Shown: positions 62,149-64,000 of the stretch, in pieces | How positions within the stretch are numbered: the first letter of the stretch is position 1 | Layout of the letters: the number at the start of each line of letters is the position of its first letter | Source of the DNA: Pseudomicrostroma phylloplanum | Taxonomy: Eukaryota > Basidiomycota > Exobasidiomycetes > Microstromatales | DNA length: 64,000 nucleotides | Direction of reading: 5' to 3' | Assembly: GCA_039545275.1 (NCBI GenBank) | Contig: BCHS01000005.1 | Location: 620,001 to 684,000 of the forward strand | Notes under the pieces: generated by a model | What the model was told of the DNA's origin: nothing | The model's input: only the letters and a program-made list of their open reading frames with translations | The model's database searches: none | Program-made: the position numbers and the translations under genes

Positions 62149-64000
62149 ATGGGAATGGCAGCAGGCTCGGATGCCTCGGCATCAACGTCTACATCCACAA
62201 TCTGGGCAGCATCGTCACTGGCCCCTCGCGGCCTGCTGTCATCTCTCTTTCACAGTCCCGGCACCGCCGCACCGTCGACGTCGGCACCTAATCCCACAGG
62301 AGAGAGGAGGACCATCTACGGCGAAGGCGACAATGAGCGTCTTCCCCAGTTGACTAGGTTGCCATCGGCGCGCAATGATGGGCCAGCAGCTTTGCAGAAG
62401 CCACTGCCTGTCAAGCAATCGTCACACACAGCAAAGGCTTCCGAGCCGGAGGTAGGCCAAGGCCTCGATGGAGCTGCTGCCGTGGGCCTAGCCGCTCAAG
62501 CGCCCGAAGACCCTCTGTCGACGATGGACAAAAAGAAGAAGGTCAGGGAGAGGAGAATACTGCCGCCCCGCATGAGAAGGGTCTCATCCTTGTTGGCAGG
62601 GTCAGGTCTTGAGGAACAACTGCTCAGCGCTGCTGAACCAATTCGTGAGCTAGCCTGGCTGAGGTTTCTGCTGCGACTTCTCGCAATTTTGACTGATGCT
62701 ATGCTTGTCTCCCCTGTACAGAGAACCAACGCATTCTACCTGAAGGATGTGTCATTATCTTGTCGGCAGATTCGTATCATCTCACACAGGCTTACGAAGC
62801 TTCACCCGAAGACGTAGGCATGGATAGCATCAGCTTCTTTTCGGATCCAGATGTAGCTCAGGCGTGCAGGGCAAAGGCTCTCATTGAGACTCCTGAGTTC
62901 AAGCTCCGCGACGATTCTTCACAAATGGGCAAGACCAGAGGTGGGGCATTGAAGTCTGAAGAGGATACCTCGGACGCTGCGTACGAACGTCGCCATCGTC
63001 GCCCCGACAATCTCGAGAAGAAGCAAAGGAGATTGGAAAAAGAAAGACTCGTACGCGATCGCCAAAAGCTGAGGGAGAGAATAGAGCAACTTCGCACCGT
63101 CGACCCTCGAATGCTCGTACCAATCATTGCAGCTCGAGAACAGCAACGGCAGAATGCGTCCGCATCTACAGGCGATCCTGCACCCAGCGGGCCGTCACTG
63201 CGAGGCGCAGAAGCGGCAATGGGGCTCGGCAAGCAGCACATATCCGCTGAAGCTTCAGCAAATCTACGCAAAGTCGAGCGACTACGGAAAGAGCTCATTG
63301 CAGAGGCCACTGAAACCTTGCTGCGGTATGATGCTCTGCTGACGGAGACGCCCTCTCTGGTAGCCGGCGAGAAGCGCAAAGCGGTGGACCTACCCGCCGA
63401 GACGAACGACGGCTCTCTGTCGGAAGAACAGCCTCGCCAACCCTCCTCCACACGGGGTCGCTTGCATGTGACATTGGGAAGGAACAGGACATCGTCTCGG
63501 GGTGACGCGCCTTCCACGTCTCGTACGGTGAGCACAAGTTCGCCTTCGCACCGACGTGAAGACGGGAGTGGCAAGGTCGAAGTAACCAGGATCCATGCTC
63601 GCACGTCTGGTGGTAAATTCGCCCCAAAGACCGCCATCGGAACTCCGGGCGTCGCGGCCGTCGCGCCTGTTGGGTCTTCTGACCGCGGAGGACACGGCGG
63701 CGCTGGTGGTTCGCCTTCGGAGCACCGACCTCGCCCTCCGCGTCCCTCAGAACTACGTGCAAAGGCTGCCAAAGAGGCGGAGAGAGCGCGATTGGTCGCA
63801 TTGAACGGAGACGGTGCAGGATCTCCACCCGCTGTCCCACGAACAAGCTCGATCGCCCCCCGCGCGAGGCGTTCGGCATCGAGCCAAGAAATGTCGCCTG
63901 CTCCTGCTCTTGTCGCTTTCCTTGAGCATCGCCGTCAGGCCAATAAGACCGGGCCCTCCTTGACCGAACTGGATGCCTCCGATCGCCGCCCGCTGCGAGT
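62149..64000 (+). CDS. Unrecognised, probably nuclear protein; 3' partial
   Basis: Exon 1 62149-62644 and exon 2 from 62722, open to the window edge; 591 residues are visible. Not recognised. The N-terminal about 120 residues are Ser/Ala/Pro-rich. A short block MDKKKKVRERRILPPRMRRV precedes the splice. After it come ILPEGCVIILSADSYHLT, FFSDPDVAQACRAKALIETP and a basic, helical, charged stretch near 300-345 (LEKKQRRLEKERLVRDRQ, LRERIEQLRTVDPRMLVPII). A Ser/Arg/Pro-rich region with the segment RIHARTSGGKFAPKTAI follows. The basic helix and disorder suggest a chromatin or nucleic-acid-associated subunit, which is only an impression. The 77-nt intron has GTGAGC, a TTGACTGAT-like branch and ACAG. 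ATG 62149 is the first in frame; Met at 62524 is an alternative. Confidence 0.6.

Noticed and set aside
62858..63772. 304-codon minus-strand open frame at the right end
   Set aside because: It is antisense to the spliced plus-strand gene, which has a consensus intron and a frame open to the window edge. The antisense peptide is Ser/Arg-rich with no recognisable domain.

Overview
This window is nuclear chromosomal DNA of a basidiomycete fungus. The evidence is dense short spliceosomal introns (51-125 nt, mostly GTGAGT or GTAAGT donors with CTGAC/CTAAC-like branch points and a nearby CAG/TAG), GC-rich coding sequence, long low-complexity Ser/Ala/Gln insertions in otherwise conserved proteins, and an entirely eukaryotic gene set. 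The compact, moderately intron-bearing style suggests the smut-related lineages (Ustilaginomycotina, perhaps Exobasidiomycetes), but that is an impression and not demonstrated. I see no transposon, tRNA, rRNA, CRISPR or viral element. The first and last genes are cut by the window edges.

Layout, left to right: a ThrE-type exporter (partial, +); RAD18 (+); a GH5 beta-glucosidase of the steryl-glucosidase family (-); a CARM1-like arginine methyltransferase (-); MAK16 (+); RPB7 (-); NDC80 (+); glutamate 5-kinase (-); a 2335-residue PH-Sec7-PH protein (+); isoprenylcysteine methyltransferase STE14 (-); MIC60 (+); an Mpv17/PMP22 membrane protein (-); CDC27/APC3 (-); a short SGT1 (+); xylitol/sorbitol dehydrogenase (-); UTP4 (-); a HEATR6-like protein (+); BRE1 (-); sulfite reductase alpha subunit MET10 (+); N-myristoyltransferase (-); TMA22/DENR (+); branched-chain keto acid dehydrogenase E1-beta (-, 5' end unresolved); an aldo-keto reductase joined in one frame to mitochondrial ribosomal protein uL10m (-); and an unrecognised nuclear-looking protein (+, partial). 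Exon structures were built by hand from splice sites and reading phase. Every spliced total that should be a multiple of three is one.

The genes are housekeeping and do not form a pathway cluster. Loose themes are protein modification and turnover (RAD18, BRE1, CDC27, SGT1, PRMT, NMT, STE14), ribosome biogenesis and translation (MAK16, UTP4, TMA22, uL10m), mitochondria (MIC60, BCKDHB, uL10m) and chromosome segregation (NDC80, CDC27). Orientation alternates almost gene by gene, so most promoters are shared divergent intervals of about 220-770 bp and most 3' ends converge within 100-375 bp.

The most unusual points are the AKR-uL10m single reading frame, a Sec7 domain whose catalytic glutamate finger is altered, a C-terminal CAAX-like motif on the GH5 glucosidase, a predicted N-terminal membrane anchor on MET10, large insertions in the PRMT and NMT catalytic domains, and a TPR-less SGT1. 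Three introns are multiples of three without stops, so a naive reading runs straight through them.
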